Shown: positions 7,740 through 14,933 of the stretch, piece by piece
Layout: each line of letters begins with the position of its first letter
Numbering within the stretch: position 1 is the first letter of the stretch
Origin: CAVXAE01 sp044225565
Lineage (GTDB): Bacteria; Pseudomonadota; Gammaproteobacteria; Steroidobacterales; Steroidobacteraceae
Length of the DNA: 16,091 bases
Assembly (NCBI GenBank): GCA_044225565.1
Contig: JBGAIL010000109.1
Location: 1-16,091 of the forward strand
Direction of reading: 5' to 3'
Made by a program: the position numbers and the translations under genes
Notes under the pieces: model-generated
Seen by the model: only the letters and a program-made list of their open reading frames with translations
The model's database searches: none
What the model was told of the DNA's origin: nothing

Positions 7740-7924
7740 CGCGCGAGGCCGGTCTCCGGGCTCTCGAGCTGGATGGGGCATCCGGGCGGGCCGCCTTCCC
7801 ACGCCTTCGCAGGCGCAGTGGCTGATTGGCTCGCTTCTGGCTCGATTACCGTTGCGGGGGCAGCGTCGGCATTGGAGGATCCGCACCGACTTCCCGTTTT
7901 ACCCTGTTCAGGGCACCTCGCGCG
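7740..7924 (-). promoter_or_regulatory. Cobalamin riboswitch (AdoCbl/B12 element)
   Basis: The minus strand carries the conserved blocks of the cobalamin riboswitch in the right order. AGGGTAAAACGGGAA is at 7891-7905 and GGTGCGG at 7881-7887. The block from ATGCCGACGCTG to CCCCCGCAACGGTAA spans 7846-7872. The B12-box core CAGCCACTGCGCC is at 7812-7824, GGGAAGGCGG at 7791-7800 and GAGCCCGGAGACCGGCC at 7747-7763. The closing P1 stem is a perfect nine-base pairing of CGCGCGAGG (7916-7924) with CCTCGCGCG (7740-7748). It lies about 115 bases before the btuB ATG and should repress btuB and the PP-loop ATPase gene when cobalamin is bound. No T-tract terminator follows, so control is probably at translation. 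Confidence 0.95.
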
Positions 7925-7932
7925 GAGCGAAG

Positions 7933-7960
7933 CCTGCATGCACGGCGAGGCTCGAGTCAA
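7933..7960 (-). promoter_or_regulatory. Possible promoter for the riboswitch-btuB transcript
   Basis: On the minus strand TTGACT (7955-7960; five of six -35 matches) is followed after 16 bases by TGCAGG (7933-7938), a poor -10 box. Transcription from here would start just before the riboswitch P1 stem, which is the right place, but the weak -10 keeps this tentative. Confidence 0.3.
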
Positions 7961-7985
7961 GCGGTCCATCGCCGGCGGCGATGTG

Positions 7986-7991
7986 TAGAAT
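7986..7991 (+). promoter_or_regulatory. Possible -10 box for the PGPGW-NhaD-MFS genes
   Basis: TAGAAT matches five of six positions of a sigma-70 -10 box and lies about 37 bases before the ATG at 8028. The position 17 bases upstream (GGTCCA) is a poor -35 box. The remaining part of the 404-base spacer between btuB and this gene is taken up by the riboswitch and its hairpin on the other strand. Confidence 0.3.
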
Positions 7992-8027
7992 TCGCGGCCC
8001 GCCCGACCGGACTCCAAGCCAGGGACG

Positions 8028-8294
8028 ATGATCGACGAAAAGAGCCCGCTGTTCATTCCCTACAAATGGGCGAAGCGCATCGTGATCACGCTCGTGGGCT
8101 TCACGGTGCTCGCGGTGGGCATCGCCATGATCGTGCTGCCGGGGCCGGCGATCCTCGTGATCCCGGTGGGGCTCGGCATCCTCGGGCTCGAGTTCGCCTG
8201 GGCGCGCAAGTCGCTCGCCAGCCTCAAGGAGCGGGGCGGGGCGCTGTTCGCGTCGGTCCGGCGGCGGCGCCGCGATCCACCGCCCGAGCCATGA
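8028..8294 (+). CDS. Small PGPGW-family membrane protein
   Basis: An 88-residue predicted inner-membrane protein. Two hydrophobic stretches at about 18-36 and 40-58 surround LPGPAILVIPVGLGILGLEFAWAR, which matches the putative transmembrane PGPGW family, although the name-giving tryptophan position reads Ala-Ile here. A very basic tail (RRRRRD) follows the positive-inside pattern. AGGG lies shortly before the ATG. Function of the family is unknown. The stop overlaps the start of the antiporter gene (ATGA), so the two are translationally coupled. That makes this small protein a plausible accessory or co-inserted partner of the antiporter, though this is inference. Confidence 0.8.
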   Translation: MIDEKSPLFIPYKWAKRIVITLVGFTVLAVGIAMIVLPGPAILVIPVGLGILGLEFAWARKSLASLKERGGALFASVRRRRRDPPPEP

Positions 8295-9502
8295 CGCTGC
8301 CCGGCATCCCCGCGGAATTCCTCCTCTTCGCCGCCATGCTGGCCGGTGTGGCGCTCTTTCACAGGCACGCGCTGACGGTCGCGCTCATCGGGCTGGCCGC
8401 GGTGGTGCTCCATCAGCTGACGCTCGGCTCCTTTCAGGGCGGCTCGGGCCTGCACGCGCTCCTGATGCATTTCCGCCACGAATGGGTGACGCTCGGCAAT
8501 CTTCTGGCGCTGCTGCTCGGCTTTGCGCTCCTTGCCCGGCACTTCGAGCTCTCCGCCATTCCCGACGTACTGCCGCGATTCCTGCCGGACGACTGGAAGG
8601 GCGGGCTGGCGTTGCTCGCGCTGGTGTTCGCGCTGTCGGCGATCCTCGACAACATCGCAGCTGCGATCATCGGCGGCACGATGGCCAGCGTGGTGTTCCG
8701 CCATCGCGTGCACGTGGGATTCCTCGCGGCCATCGTTGCGGCGTCCAATGCGGGTGGCGCGGGAAGCGTGCTGGGCGATACGACGACCACCATGATGTGG
8801 ATCGAAGGCGTCTCACCGGTCGATGTGCTGCATGCTTACGTTGCTTCGGCGGTCGCATTCGTCTGCTTCGCGATCCCCGCGTCGCTGCAGCAGCAGCGCT
8901 TTGCACCCATCGTCCGCGAGGCCCGCGCGCACGTGCGCATCGACTGGATGCGCGTGGCCTGCGTCGTTTTCATCCTTGCGGTCGCGGTGTCGGTGAATCT
9001 GCTGGTGAACCTCCATTGGCCGCAGCACGCCGACGCATTCCCTTTTCTCGGTGCGGCGGTATGGGTCGCCATCCTGCTCACCGCGCCGTTGCGCCGGCCG
9101 GACTGGCAGCGCCTGCCGGAAGCGGCGCGCGGTGCCTCTTTTTTGATCGTGCTGGTGGCGTGCGCCTCGCTCATGCCGGTGGAGGCGCTGCCCGCTGCTT
9201 CGTGGCAGACGGCGCTCGGGCTGGGATTCGTCTCCGCGGTGTTCGACAACATCCCGCTCACGAAGCTGGCGCTGGATCAGGGAGGCTACGACTGGGGCTT
9301 CCTCGCCTATGCCGTGGGATTCGGTGGATCGATGGTGTGGTTCGGCTCGTCAGCGGGCGTGGCGATCTCCACCCAGTTTCCGCAGGCCCGCTCGGTCGGA
9401 GCATGGCTGCGCGCCAGCTGGTATATCGCGGTGGCCTATGTCGTCGGATTTCTTGCGCTGCTGGCAGTGCAGGGCTGGCAGCCTCAGGTGGCGACGAGCT
9501 GA
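8291..9502 (+). CDS. NhaD-like sodium/proton antiporter (ion transporter superfamily)
   Basis: Inner-membrane ion exchanger of 403 residues with about ten to twelve hydrophobic segments. It has the internal duplication and signature residues of the NhaD/ArsB-like ion transporter superfamily. The two half-helix motifs ILDNIAAAIIGG (118-129) and VFDNIPLTKLAL (318-329) are present, along with SNAGGAGSVLGDTTTTMMW (152-170), which closely follows the NhaD signature around GDVTTTMLW. NhaD proteins export Na+ or Li+ in exchange for protons. Citrate or arsenite transport is less likely, because the GD-TTT-MW block is NhaD-specific. The true start is ATG 8291, overlapping the PGPGW gene stop. A longer in-frame reading from 7826 runs through the riboswitch region and the PGPGW gene and is not real. 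Confidence 0.82.
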   Translation: MTLPGIPAEFLLFAAMLAGVALFHRHALTVALIGLAAVVLHQLTLGSFQGGSGLHALLMHFRHEWVTLGNLLALLLGFALLARHFELSAIPDVLPRFLPDDWKGGLALLALVFALSAILDNIAAAIIGGTMASVVFRHRVHVGFLAAIVAASNAGGAGSVLGDTTTTMMWIEGVSPVDVLHAYVASAVAFVCFAIPASLQQQRFAPIVREARAHVRIDWMRVACVVFILAVAVSVNLLVNLHWPQHADAFPFLGAAVWVAILLTAPLRRPDWQRLPEAARGASFLIVLVACASLMPVEALPAASWQTALGLGFVSAVFDNIPLTKLALDQGGYDWGFLAYAVGFGGSMVWFGSSAGVAISTQFPQARSVGAWLRASWYIAVAYVVGFLALLAVQGWQPQVATS

Positions 9503-9513
9503 GCTGCACGCAG

Positions 9514-10749
9514 ATGTCCACGCCCTTCGACGCCCTGCGCCATCGTGATTTCGCAGCGTTCGCCATCGCGCGGTTCTGCCGCCACGTTGTCGTGGCAGAT
9601 GCTCACCACTGCAGCGGGCTGGCAGGGCAGCTCACGCGCGATCCGCTGGACCTCGCGTTTCTCGGGCTTGCACAGTTCCTGCCGTTCTTTGTGCTAGTGC
9701 TGCCTGCCGGGCATCTCGCGGATCACGCGGATCGGCGCAAAGTGTTGATCACTGCGTATCTCATCGAGGCATGCTGCGCGGGACTGCTGCTGTGGTTCAC
9801 CCTCGCCGAAGCGCGGGTGGTCTGGCCGGCGCTGGTGGCGATGGGGCTGTTCGGCGTCGGGCGTGCGTTCTGGATGCCGACGGGGCAGGCGATCACGCCG
9901 AACCTCGTCCCTCCGGAAGTGTTTCCGAAGGCCGTGGCGGTGAACTCCACGCTCTTTCAAACGGGCGTCATCATGGGGCCGGGCATCGCTGGAATGCTGC
10001 TGCTGATCGGGCCGCATGCGGTGTATGGCACTTCCCTGGCCCTGCTGCTGGTGATCGTGCTGTCGGTATCGACCATCCGGCCGCTGCATATCGCGGCGAA
10101 GGCCATCGCCTTCCGCTGGCGCGACCTGCTCGAAGGACTGCGTTTCGTACTGAACCGGCGCACGGTGTTCGGCGCGATCTCGCTGGATCTGTTCGCAGTG
10201 CTGTTCGGCGGCGCTACCGCGATGCTGCCCATTTACGCCAGCGACGTCCTGCACGTGAGCCCGGTGGCGTATGGAGTGCTGCGCTCGGCACCGGGCATCG
10301 GTGCGGCGCTCGTGGCCTTCGTGCTGGCGTTCACTTCGATCCAGCGGCACGTGGGCCGCTGGATGTTCGGCGGCGTCGCGGTGTTCGGACTGGCGACCAT
10401 CCTGTTCGGCATCTCGACCTCCTTCTGGCTCTCGCTCGTGGCGCTGCTCGTGCTGGGCATGGGCGATATGGTGAGCGTGTTCATCCGCCACCTGCTCGTG
10501 CAGCTGGAGACGCCGGACGAGATCCGCGGTCGCGTGAGCGCGGTGAGCTCCATGTTCATCGGCGCTTCCAACGAGCTCGGCGAGTTCGAGTCCGGCCTCG
10601 CGGCGCGCTGGCTCGGCATCGTGCGCTCCGTGGTGCTGGGCGGTGTCGCCACGCTGTTCGTGGTGGCGTGCTATCTGAAATTGTTCCCCGAGCTGCGGCG
10701 GATGGATCAGTTCCCGCAGCCGGCGCGGAGCGACGACGTGGCGAGATGA
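9514..10749 (+). CDS. MFS exporter (EntS-like branch) with a locally shifted first helix
   Basis: Major facilitator superfamily transporter of 411 residues with about twelve hydrophobic segments. Motif A is recognisable as GHLADHADRRK (66-76). VGRAFWMPTGQAITPNLVPPEVFPKAVAVNS and the late LVQLETPDEIRGRVSAVSSMFIGASNELGEFESG are typical of the EntS/MFS_3 efflux branch. Residues 22-38 (9577-9627) do not fit: they read RHVVVADAHHCSGLAG where TM1 should be. The +1 frame there gives ATLSWQMLTTAAGWQ (9581-9625), which does fit the family, and the original frame resumes at QLTRDPL. Two compensating single-base changes, or two sequencing errors, are implied. The gene starts 11 bases after the antiporter stop and is probably in its operon. 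Substrate unknown. Confidence 0.82.
   Translation: MSTPFDALRHRDFAAFAIARFCRHVVVADAHHCSGLAGQLTRDPLDLAFLGLAQFLPFFVLVLPAGHLADHADRRKVLITAYLIEACCAGLLLWFTLAEARVVWPALVAMGLFGVGRAFWMPTGQAITPNLVPPEVFPKAVAVNSTLFQTGVIMGPGIAGMLLLIGPHAVYGTSLALLLVIVLSVSTIRPLHIAAKAIAFRWRDLLEGLRFVLNRRTVFGAISLDLFAVLFGGATAMLPIYASDVLHVSPVAYGVLRSAPGIGAALVAFVLAFTSIQRHVGRWMFGGVAVFGLATILFGISTSFWLSLVALLVLGMGDMVSVFIRHLLVQLETPDEIRGRVSAVSSMFIGASNELGEFESGLAARWLGIVRSVVLGGVATLFVVACYLKLFPELRRMDQFPQPARSDDVAR
9577..9627 (+). other. Out-of-frame island in TM1 of the MFS gene
   Basis: The reading frame of the MFS gene gives a charged, histidine-rich run here, while the +1 frame gives the hydrophobic ATLSWQMLTTAAGWQ expected in helix 1. One extra base near 9577-9580 and one missing base near 9626-9627 would restore the family sequence through the whole segment. 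Confidence 0.75.
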
Positions 10750-10757
10750 TTTTCAGC

Positions 10758-10783
10758 CCGGCGTGCGCTGCGCACTGCGCCGG
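10758..10783 (+). terminator. Possible hairpin after the MFS gene
   Basis: CCGGCG (10758-10763) pairs with CGCCGG (10778-10783), with a further TGCG/CGCA pairing inside. It begins nine bases after the MFS stop. No T tract follows, so any termination would be inefficient or Rho-assisted. Confidence 0.3.
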
Positions 10784-10854
10784 CATTGCGCCCGTACCGC
10801 CGGAGTCGTGCTGCAGCGGTCGCCATACAGTACCGAGGGCGCTCGAGTACTGGA

Positions 10855-10883
10855 TTTACGCTCGCCACGACCGCGCGTAGAGT
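10855..10883 (+). promoter_or_regulatory. Possible promoter of a leaderless radical SAM transcript
   Basis: TTTACG (10855-10860) and TAGAGT (10878-10883), each matching four of six consensus bases, are spaced by exactly 17 bases. Only six bases separate the -10 box from the ATG at 10890, so transcription would start at or next to the start codon. No Shine-Dalgarno sequence is visible, which fits a leaderless message. Confidence 0.38.
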
Positions 10884-10889
10884 TTTCGC

Positions 10890-11981
10890 ATGTCGCGCAA
10901 ATTCTTCGGCCATCAGACGTTCAAGGGGCGCGGCACGCTCTCGAATCCCGCGGGCCGCTTCGACAGGACCACGCAGGAGGAAGTCGATGACGGCTGGTAT
11001 CGCGAGGAAGAGCCCGAGAGCCTCGCTCAAACGGTGATGCCTGATCGCGCGAAGAGCGTCATCTCTACCAACGATTCGCCCGACGTCGGCTTCGACTATT
11101 CGATCAATCCCTACAGGGGTTGTGAAAATGGTTGCGTTTATTGCTTCGCCCGCCCCACGCACTCCTATCTCGGCCTCTCTCCTGGTCTCGATTTCGAGAC
11201 GAAGCTCTTCTACAAGGAGAACGCCGCGCAGCTGCTCGAGCAGGAGCTCTCGAAGCCGAAGTACGTGCCCAAGCCCATCGCGCTCGGCATCAACACGGAT
11301 GGCTACCAGCCGCTCGAGAGGCGGCTGAAGGTCACGCGCAGCATCCTCGAGGTGCTGGCGAAGACGCGGCATCCCGTCAGCATCATCAGCAAGAGCGCGC
11401 TGGTCGTCCGCGATCTCGACCTGCTCGCGGACATGGCGCGGGACCGGCTGGTGTCCGTCGCGCTCAGCGTCACCACCCTCAGCGCGGAAACCAAGCGAGC
11501 GCTCGAGCCGCGCACGGGCTCTCCGCAGGCGAGGCTGCGCGCCATGCGCATGCTCGCCGACGCCGGCGTGCCGGTGGGCGTCATGGTCGCCCCCGTCATC
11601 CCGGCCATCACGGACCACGAGATGGAGTCCATCCTGGAAGCGGCAGCCGGCTCGGGCGCCACCACGGCGGGATACGTGCTGCTGCGCCTGCCCTACGAGC
11701 TCAAGGATCTCTACCGCGAATGGCTTGCCGAGCATTATCCCGACCGGGCGGGCCACGTCATGTCCCTGATCCAGCAGGCCCGGGGCGGCCGCGACAACGA
11801 CCCGAACTTCGGTTCCCGCATGCGCGGCACGGGCCCCTACGCGCAGCTCCTGCGCAGCCGCTTCCACCTGGCCACCCGCAAGCTCGGCCTGAACGATGCC
11901 CGCACACGCCACGAGCTGGATGCCACCCTGTTCCGGCCGCCCCGTCCGGCCACCCCGCAACTCACGCTGGGCTTCGACTGA
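10890..11981 (+). CDS. PA0069-family radical SAM protein (SplB-like)
   Basis: Radical SAM enzyme of 363 residues. The cluster motif CENGCVYC (Cys78, Cys82, Cys85) lies in the family context DYSINPYRGCENGCVYCFARPTHSYL. The stretch PIALGINTDGYQPLER and the TIM-barrel strands SIISKSALVVRDLDLL and VPVGVMVAPVIPAITDHEM follow, as in the COG1533/PA0069 group. Length is normal for that group. The relation to SplB, which repairs spore photoproduct, is distant. Here there is no sporulation and the substrate is unknown; a nucleic-acid repair or modification role is often proposed but not shown by this sequence. The gene stands alone, 140 bases after the MFS gene and 136 before the lipoprotein operon, with its own candidate promoter. 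Confidence 0.9.
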   Translation: MSRKFFGHQTFKGRGTLSNPAGRFDRTTQEEVDDGWYREEEPESLAQTVMPDRAKSVISTNDSPDVGFDYSINPYRGCENGCVYCFARPTHSYLGLSPGLDFETKLFYKENAAQLLEQELSKPKYVPKPIALGINTDGYQPLERRLKVTRSILEVLAKTRHPVSIISKSALVVRDLDLLADMARDRLVSVALSVTTLSAETKRALEPRTGSPQARLRAMRMLADAGVPVGVMVAPVIPAITDHEMESILEAAAGSGATTAGYVLLRLPYELKDLYREWLAEHYPDRAGHVMSLIQQARGGRDNDPNFGSRMRGTGPYAQLLRSRFHLATRKLGLNDARTRHELDATLFRPPRPATPQLTLGFD

Positions 11982-11984
11982 ACC

Positions 11985-11998
11985 CCCGATCGCGGGGC
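11985..11998 (+). terminator. Short hairpin after the radical SAM gene
   Basis: CCCCG and CGGGG pair around a four-base ATCG loop only a few bases after the stop codon. The stem is short and no T tract follows, so this is a weak terminator candidate. The rest of the spacer up to 12117 shows only a faint -10-like CATACT at 12076-12081. Confidence 0.28.
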
Positions 11999-12117
11999 GG
12001 GTACCTACGCCGGAATCCGGCGCTGCGGCGGGAACCGTACTTGCAAGGGCCGGTCATAACCGTTCGCGTCAGTGGCATACTGCGTCCCACGCGAACTCGC
12101 GATCTCGGGTACCCACT

Positions 12118-12837
12118 ATGAATGCAATACAGGTCGGGTCTCGCACGCTCGTCTCGCTCGTCCTGCTCTCGGGCCTCACCGCCTGCATGCAGGCCCGTGT
12201 CGAGGAATCACGCGAGATGCCCACGAAAATCGCCAAGGGAGAGGGTGTGGTCATCCTGGCGAAGCCGCAGATCGAAGGCGCCGGCGCCGAAGACGAGTTC
12301 ATGGACTGCGTCAGCAACAACCTGCGCGACTCCACCATCGCCGTGCAGCCGAACAACGCATTCGTGGACTCCATGTTTCCCTGGTTCGAGCCCGGCACCG
12401 CGCCCGCCAAGCCCGAAGCGGTCGCCACGCTGTTGTCGCATCCGGGCGTGAGTGAAAAAGTTGCCGAGTCCGGCGTGCGTTATGTCGTCTGGCTGGACGG
12501 CGGCACCTCCAAGACGGACGGTGGCGGCAGCCTCGCCTGCGGTGCCGCACCCGGCGCGGCCGGCTGCATCGGCTTCGGCTGGTGGGAGAAGGAATCCGCG
12601 TACGAAGCCACCATCTGGGACCTGCAGCAGGCCCGCTCGGCGGGCAGCGTGGGCGCGAACGTCACCGGCACCTCCGCCATCATCGGGGCCATCGTGCCGC
12701 TGCCCTTCATCTCGCGCGTGCAGAGCGCGGCCTGCAATCGCATGGCGGACCAGCTGCGCAACTTCTTCAACGGGTCGGACTCCGGCCAGCCCGCCGCCCA
12801 GGCGGCGAAAACGGCGACCGGCAAGACCAAGGGATAG
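12118..12837 (+). CDS. Predicted lipoprotein, first gene of the lipoprotein-kinase operon
   Basis: A 239-residue predicted lipoprotein. The signal peptide ends in the lipobox LTAC with lipidated Cys23, followed by Met, so no Asp+2 retention signal is present and outer-membrane sorting is expected. The mature part is a compact mixed domain with three further cysteines besides Cys64 (Cys141, Cys150, Cys206). It has a glycine-rich centre (KTDGGGSLACGAAPGAAGCIGFGWW) and a hydrophobic stretch near 184-199 before SAACNRMADQLRNFF. The last hundred residues resemble the ending of CsgG/LpoB-like lipoprotein domains, but this is an impression, not an assignment. ATG 12118 is preferred because the signal peptide starts there. 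The next lipoprotein gene begins four bases after the stop. Confidence 0.85.
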   Translation: MNAIQVGSRTLVSLVLLSGLTACMQARVEESREMPTKIAKGEGVVILAKPQIEGAGAEDEFMDCVSNNLRDSTIAVQPNNAFVDSMFPWFEPGTAPAKPEAVATLLSHPGVSEKVAESGVRYVVWLDGGTSKTDGGGSLACGAAPGAAGCIGFGWWEKESAYEATIWDLQQARSAGSVGANVTGTSAIIGAIVPLPFISRVQSAACNRMADQLRNFFNGSDSGQPAAQAAKTATGKTKG

Positions 12838-12841
12838 TCCC

Positions 12842-13606
12842 ATGCGTTTTCGCCCCTCCCATCCACTGCTCGTCTGCGCGGTGATCGCGCTGGCCGGCTG
12901 CGCCAGCCAGAGCCAGAAGCCCTCCACGCCGGGCAGCCAGTCACAGTCGAAGCCTCAGAGCAGCACCTCGAGCTCGGACAGCAGCACGCCTTCCAAGCCG
13001 ACGGCCAGCTCGGCCATTCCGCCCGCGGCTCCCGCTTCATCGCCGGCGCCCGGCTCGGCTGCGCCCCAGAGCCCGTCGGCCGAGAAGCAGGACCCCGCCC
13101 GCACAGCCAGCACATCGGGCGGGAGCGCCGGCCGGGCGCAGACGCCGGATGAGCGTCGCGCCGCCATCGACCGCAGGCTGGACGGGTCGCTCGGCACGTT
13201 CGACGAGACCCTGCGGAAAGAGCAGAAGGCCGTCGCGGAGGAGAAGGACGCCCGCGAGGCCAGCGCCGCCGGCAGCGCCTCGAGCGAGCAGGCCGAATCC
13301 AGCCGCGCGGGCGATGAGGCATCGGGCTCCGCGAAGCCGGAGAGCCCGCCCGCCGAGTCGGCCGAAAGCGGCCGCAAGGGCAATGGCCCTTCCCGTCCCG
13401 GCGACCTCAAGTCGGACAAGGATCGCGCTGCCGGCAACGGCGGCCCGCAGGGGTCCGGCACGGGCGCCGGCGAGATCCCCGACGGCAGTGACGACGACAT
13501 CGTCGCGCGCCGCCTGCGCAAGGCCGCCGAGCAGGAAACGGATCCGGAGCTGAAGGAGAAGCTCTGGAAGGAATACGTCGACTACAAGAAGAACGCGGGC
13601 ACATGA
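12842..13606 (+). CDS. Predicted lipoprotein with Ser/Pro/Ala-rich disordered body
   Basis: A 254-residue predicted lipoprotein with lipobox LAGC and lipidated Cys20. Residues about 22-100 are almost wholly Ser, Pro, Ala, Gln and Lys, and residues 140-215 are Ser/Gly/Glu/Ala-rich, so the chain should be extended and unfolded. The short segment DERRAAIDRRLDGSLGTFDETLRKEQ (about 103-128) is probably helical. The C-terminal tail IPDGSDDDIVARRLRKAAEQ plus ETDPELKEKLWKEYVDYKK is ordered-looking, highly charged and likely the functional end. The layout suggests a tether reaching through the periplasm with a binding helix at its tip. No enzymatic motif is seen. A possible AAGGGA ribosome site lies nine bases before the ATG. 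It is in the same operon as the two flanking lipoproteins. Confidence 0.85.
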   Translation: MRFRPSHPLLVCAVIALAGCASQSQKPSTPGSQSQSKPQSSTSSSDSSTPSKPTASSAIPPAAPASSPAPGSAAPQSPSAEKQDPARTASTSGGSAGRAQTPDERRAAIDRRLDGSLGTFDETLRKEQKAVAEEKDAREASAAGSASSEQAESSRAGDEASGSAKPESPPAESAESGRKGNGPSRPGDLKSDKDRAAGNGGPQGSGTGAGEIPDGSDDDIVARRLRKAAEQETDPELKEKLWKEYVDYKKNAGT

Positions 13607-13622
13607 TCCGGAGGCAGTCGCC

Positions 13623-14933
13623 ATGAAACGGCTATCCGCGTACATCCTGTCGGGCACGTTGCTGCTGCTGTCGCTGGGCGGCTGCGTGGTGAACGAGACC
13701 AAGCCGCTCGCGAAGATCGCGCCGGTGCAGGCGCAGACCCAGATTCCCGAGGACGAGCTGCTGGACGTCGCCATCCGCCCGTTCGACACCGGCGTCCCCG
13801 AAGAGCTCGCGAAGGACGAGGACACTCTCGAGAAGCGGCGCATCTATCCCGACATCCGCCAGGCGGAGTCGCGCTATTTCGCCACGCTGCTGCGCGGCAC
13901 GCTCGAGTCCACGGGGCAGTGGGGCGCGGTGCGCGTGGTGCCGGAGAACGTGGAATTCGTCGACGTCCTCGTGTCCGGCAAGATCCTCGATTCGACCGGC
14001 GCGCATCTTGCGCTCGAGGTGTCCGTAACCGATTCCACGGGCCGGCACTGGATCGACAGGAAGCGCTACGAGAGCATCGCGGACCTCGGCTCCTACAAGA
14101 GCGACGCGGCGCTCAAGCAGCGCGATCCGTTCCAGAACGTCTACTCGCAAATCGCGAACGACATGGTGGCCGCGCGCGACAAGCTCGTGGCCGACGATCG
14201 TCGCGACATCCGCCGCGTGACGGACCTGCGCTTCGCAAGCGACTTCGCGCCCGATGCGATGCAGGGCTATCTCGCGAAGGACGAGAAGGGAATGCTGAAG
14301 GTCGCGCGCCTTCCGGCGCAGTCCGATCCCACGCAGGAGCGCATCGACCGCATCCGTGAGCGTGATGCCGGCGTGGTCGACACCGTCAACAGTTACTACG
14401 GCAACTTCGCGGACCAGATGCGCGATTCCTACGGCAGCTGGCGCCGGTCGAGCTCCGAAGAAATCGAGAAAGAGCAGCGCGCGCGGAACAAGGCGCGCAC
14501 GCGCACGTTCCTCGGCGCGGCCGCAGTGCTGGCGAGCGTGTTCGTGCCGGGGCAGTGCTCCAGGACGGATTACAACTGTCGCCGCCTCGAAAGCGCTGCG
14601 CGTACGGCGGGCGCCATCGGTGGCACGGCCGCCGTGCTCTCCGGCCTCAAGAAATATTCCGATGCCCGCGTGCACGCGCAGTCCCTCAAGGAGCTGTCGC
14701 AGAGCTTCCAGTCCGAGGTCTCGCCGCAGGTGGTCGACGTCGAAGGTCGCACCTTGCGCCTCACGGGCACCGCCGAAGAGCAATACAAAGAGTGGCGTCA
14801 GCTGTTGAAGGAGCTGTATCACGAAGAGACCGGCACCGCGCCGCAGGTCACGGACAGCCCGCCGCCGCCGGCCGCGCCCAAAGCCGCCACGCCTCCGCAG
14901 GATCCCGCCAGTCGCAAAGAAACCGGTCAATGA
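13623..14933 (+). CDS. Predicted large lipoprotein with C-terminal helical half
   Basis: A 436-residue predicted lipoprotein with lipobox LGGC and lipidated Cys21. Residues about 45-190 form an alpha/beta domain (DVAIRPFDTG, YFATLLRGTLESTGQWGAVRVVP, VDVLVSGKILDSTGAHLALEVSVTDSTG). It resembles the nucleotide-free fold of LpoB/CsgG/TolB-N-like lipoproteins that measure or gate envelope processes; this is a resemblance seen by eye. A second half has charged helices (235-292), two hydrophobic, glycine/alanine-rich stretches (about 295-310 and 326-342) and helices up to 402. A proline-rich end (412-427) follows. GGAGG lies eight bases before ATG. The stop overlaps the kinase start (ATGA), so synthesis is coupled to that kinase. 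No known family name is certain. Confidence 0.87.
   Translation: MKRLSAYILSGTLLLLSLGGCVVNETKPLAKIAPVQAQTQIPEDELLDVAIRPFDTGVPEELAKDEDTLEKRRIYPDIRQAESRYFATLLRGTLESTGQWGAVRVVPENVEFVDVLVSGKILDSTGAHLALEVSVTDSTGRHWIDRKRYESIADLGSYKSDAALKQRDPFQNVYSQIANDMVAARDKLVADDRRDIRRVTDLRFASDFAPDAMQGYLAKDEKGMLKVARLPAQSDPTQERIDRIRERDAGVVDTVNSYYGNFADQMRDSYGSWRRSSSEEIEKEQRARNKARTRTFLGAAAVLASVFVPGQCSRTDYNCRRLESAARTAGAIGGTAAVLSGLKKYSDARVHAQSLKELSQSFQSEVSPQVVDVEGRTLRLTGTAEEQYKEWRQLLKELYHEETGTAPQVTDSPPPPAAPKAATPPQDPASRKETGQ

Noticed and set aside
7826..9502. A 558-codon frame including the antiporter with a long N-terminal extension
   Set aside because: The first 155 codons run across the riboswitch region and through the PGPGW gene in another frame, and are arginine-rich without membrane or domain features. 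The ATGA overlap at 8291 gives the natural start.
9514..10749. Calling the MFS gene a pseudogene because of the shifted helix
   Set aside because: The frame recovers and the remaining eleven helices and motifs are intact, so the product is full length; sequencing error is at least as likely as damage.
10707..11960. Long open minus-strand frame (417 codons) opposite the radical SAM gene
   Set aside because: The plus-strand protein has clear radical SAM motifs; the opposite frame has only shadow-like composition.
12076..12081. CATACT as a promoter -10 box for the lipoprotein operon
   Set aside because: Only four of six matches, and the hexamer 17 bases upstream (GTCATA) matches about half of the -35 consensus; too weak to list as a feature.
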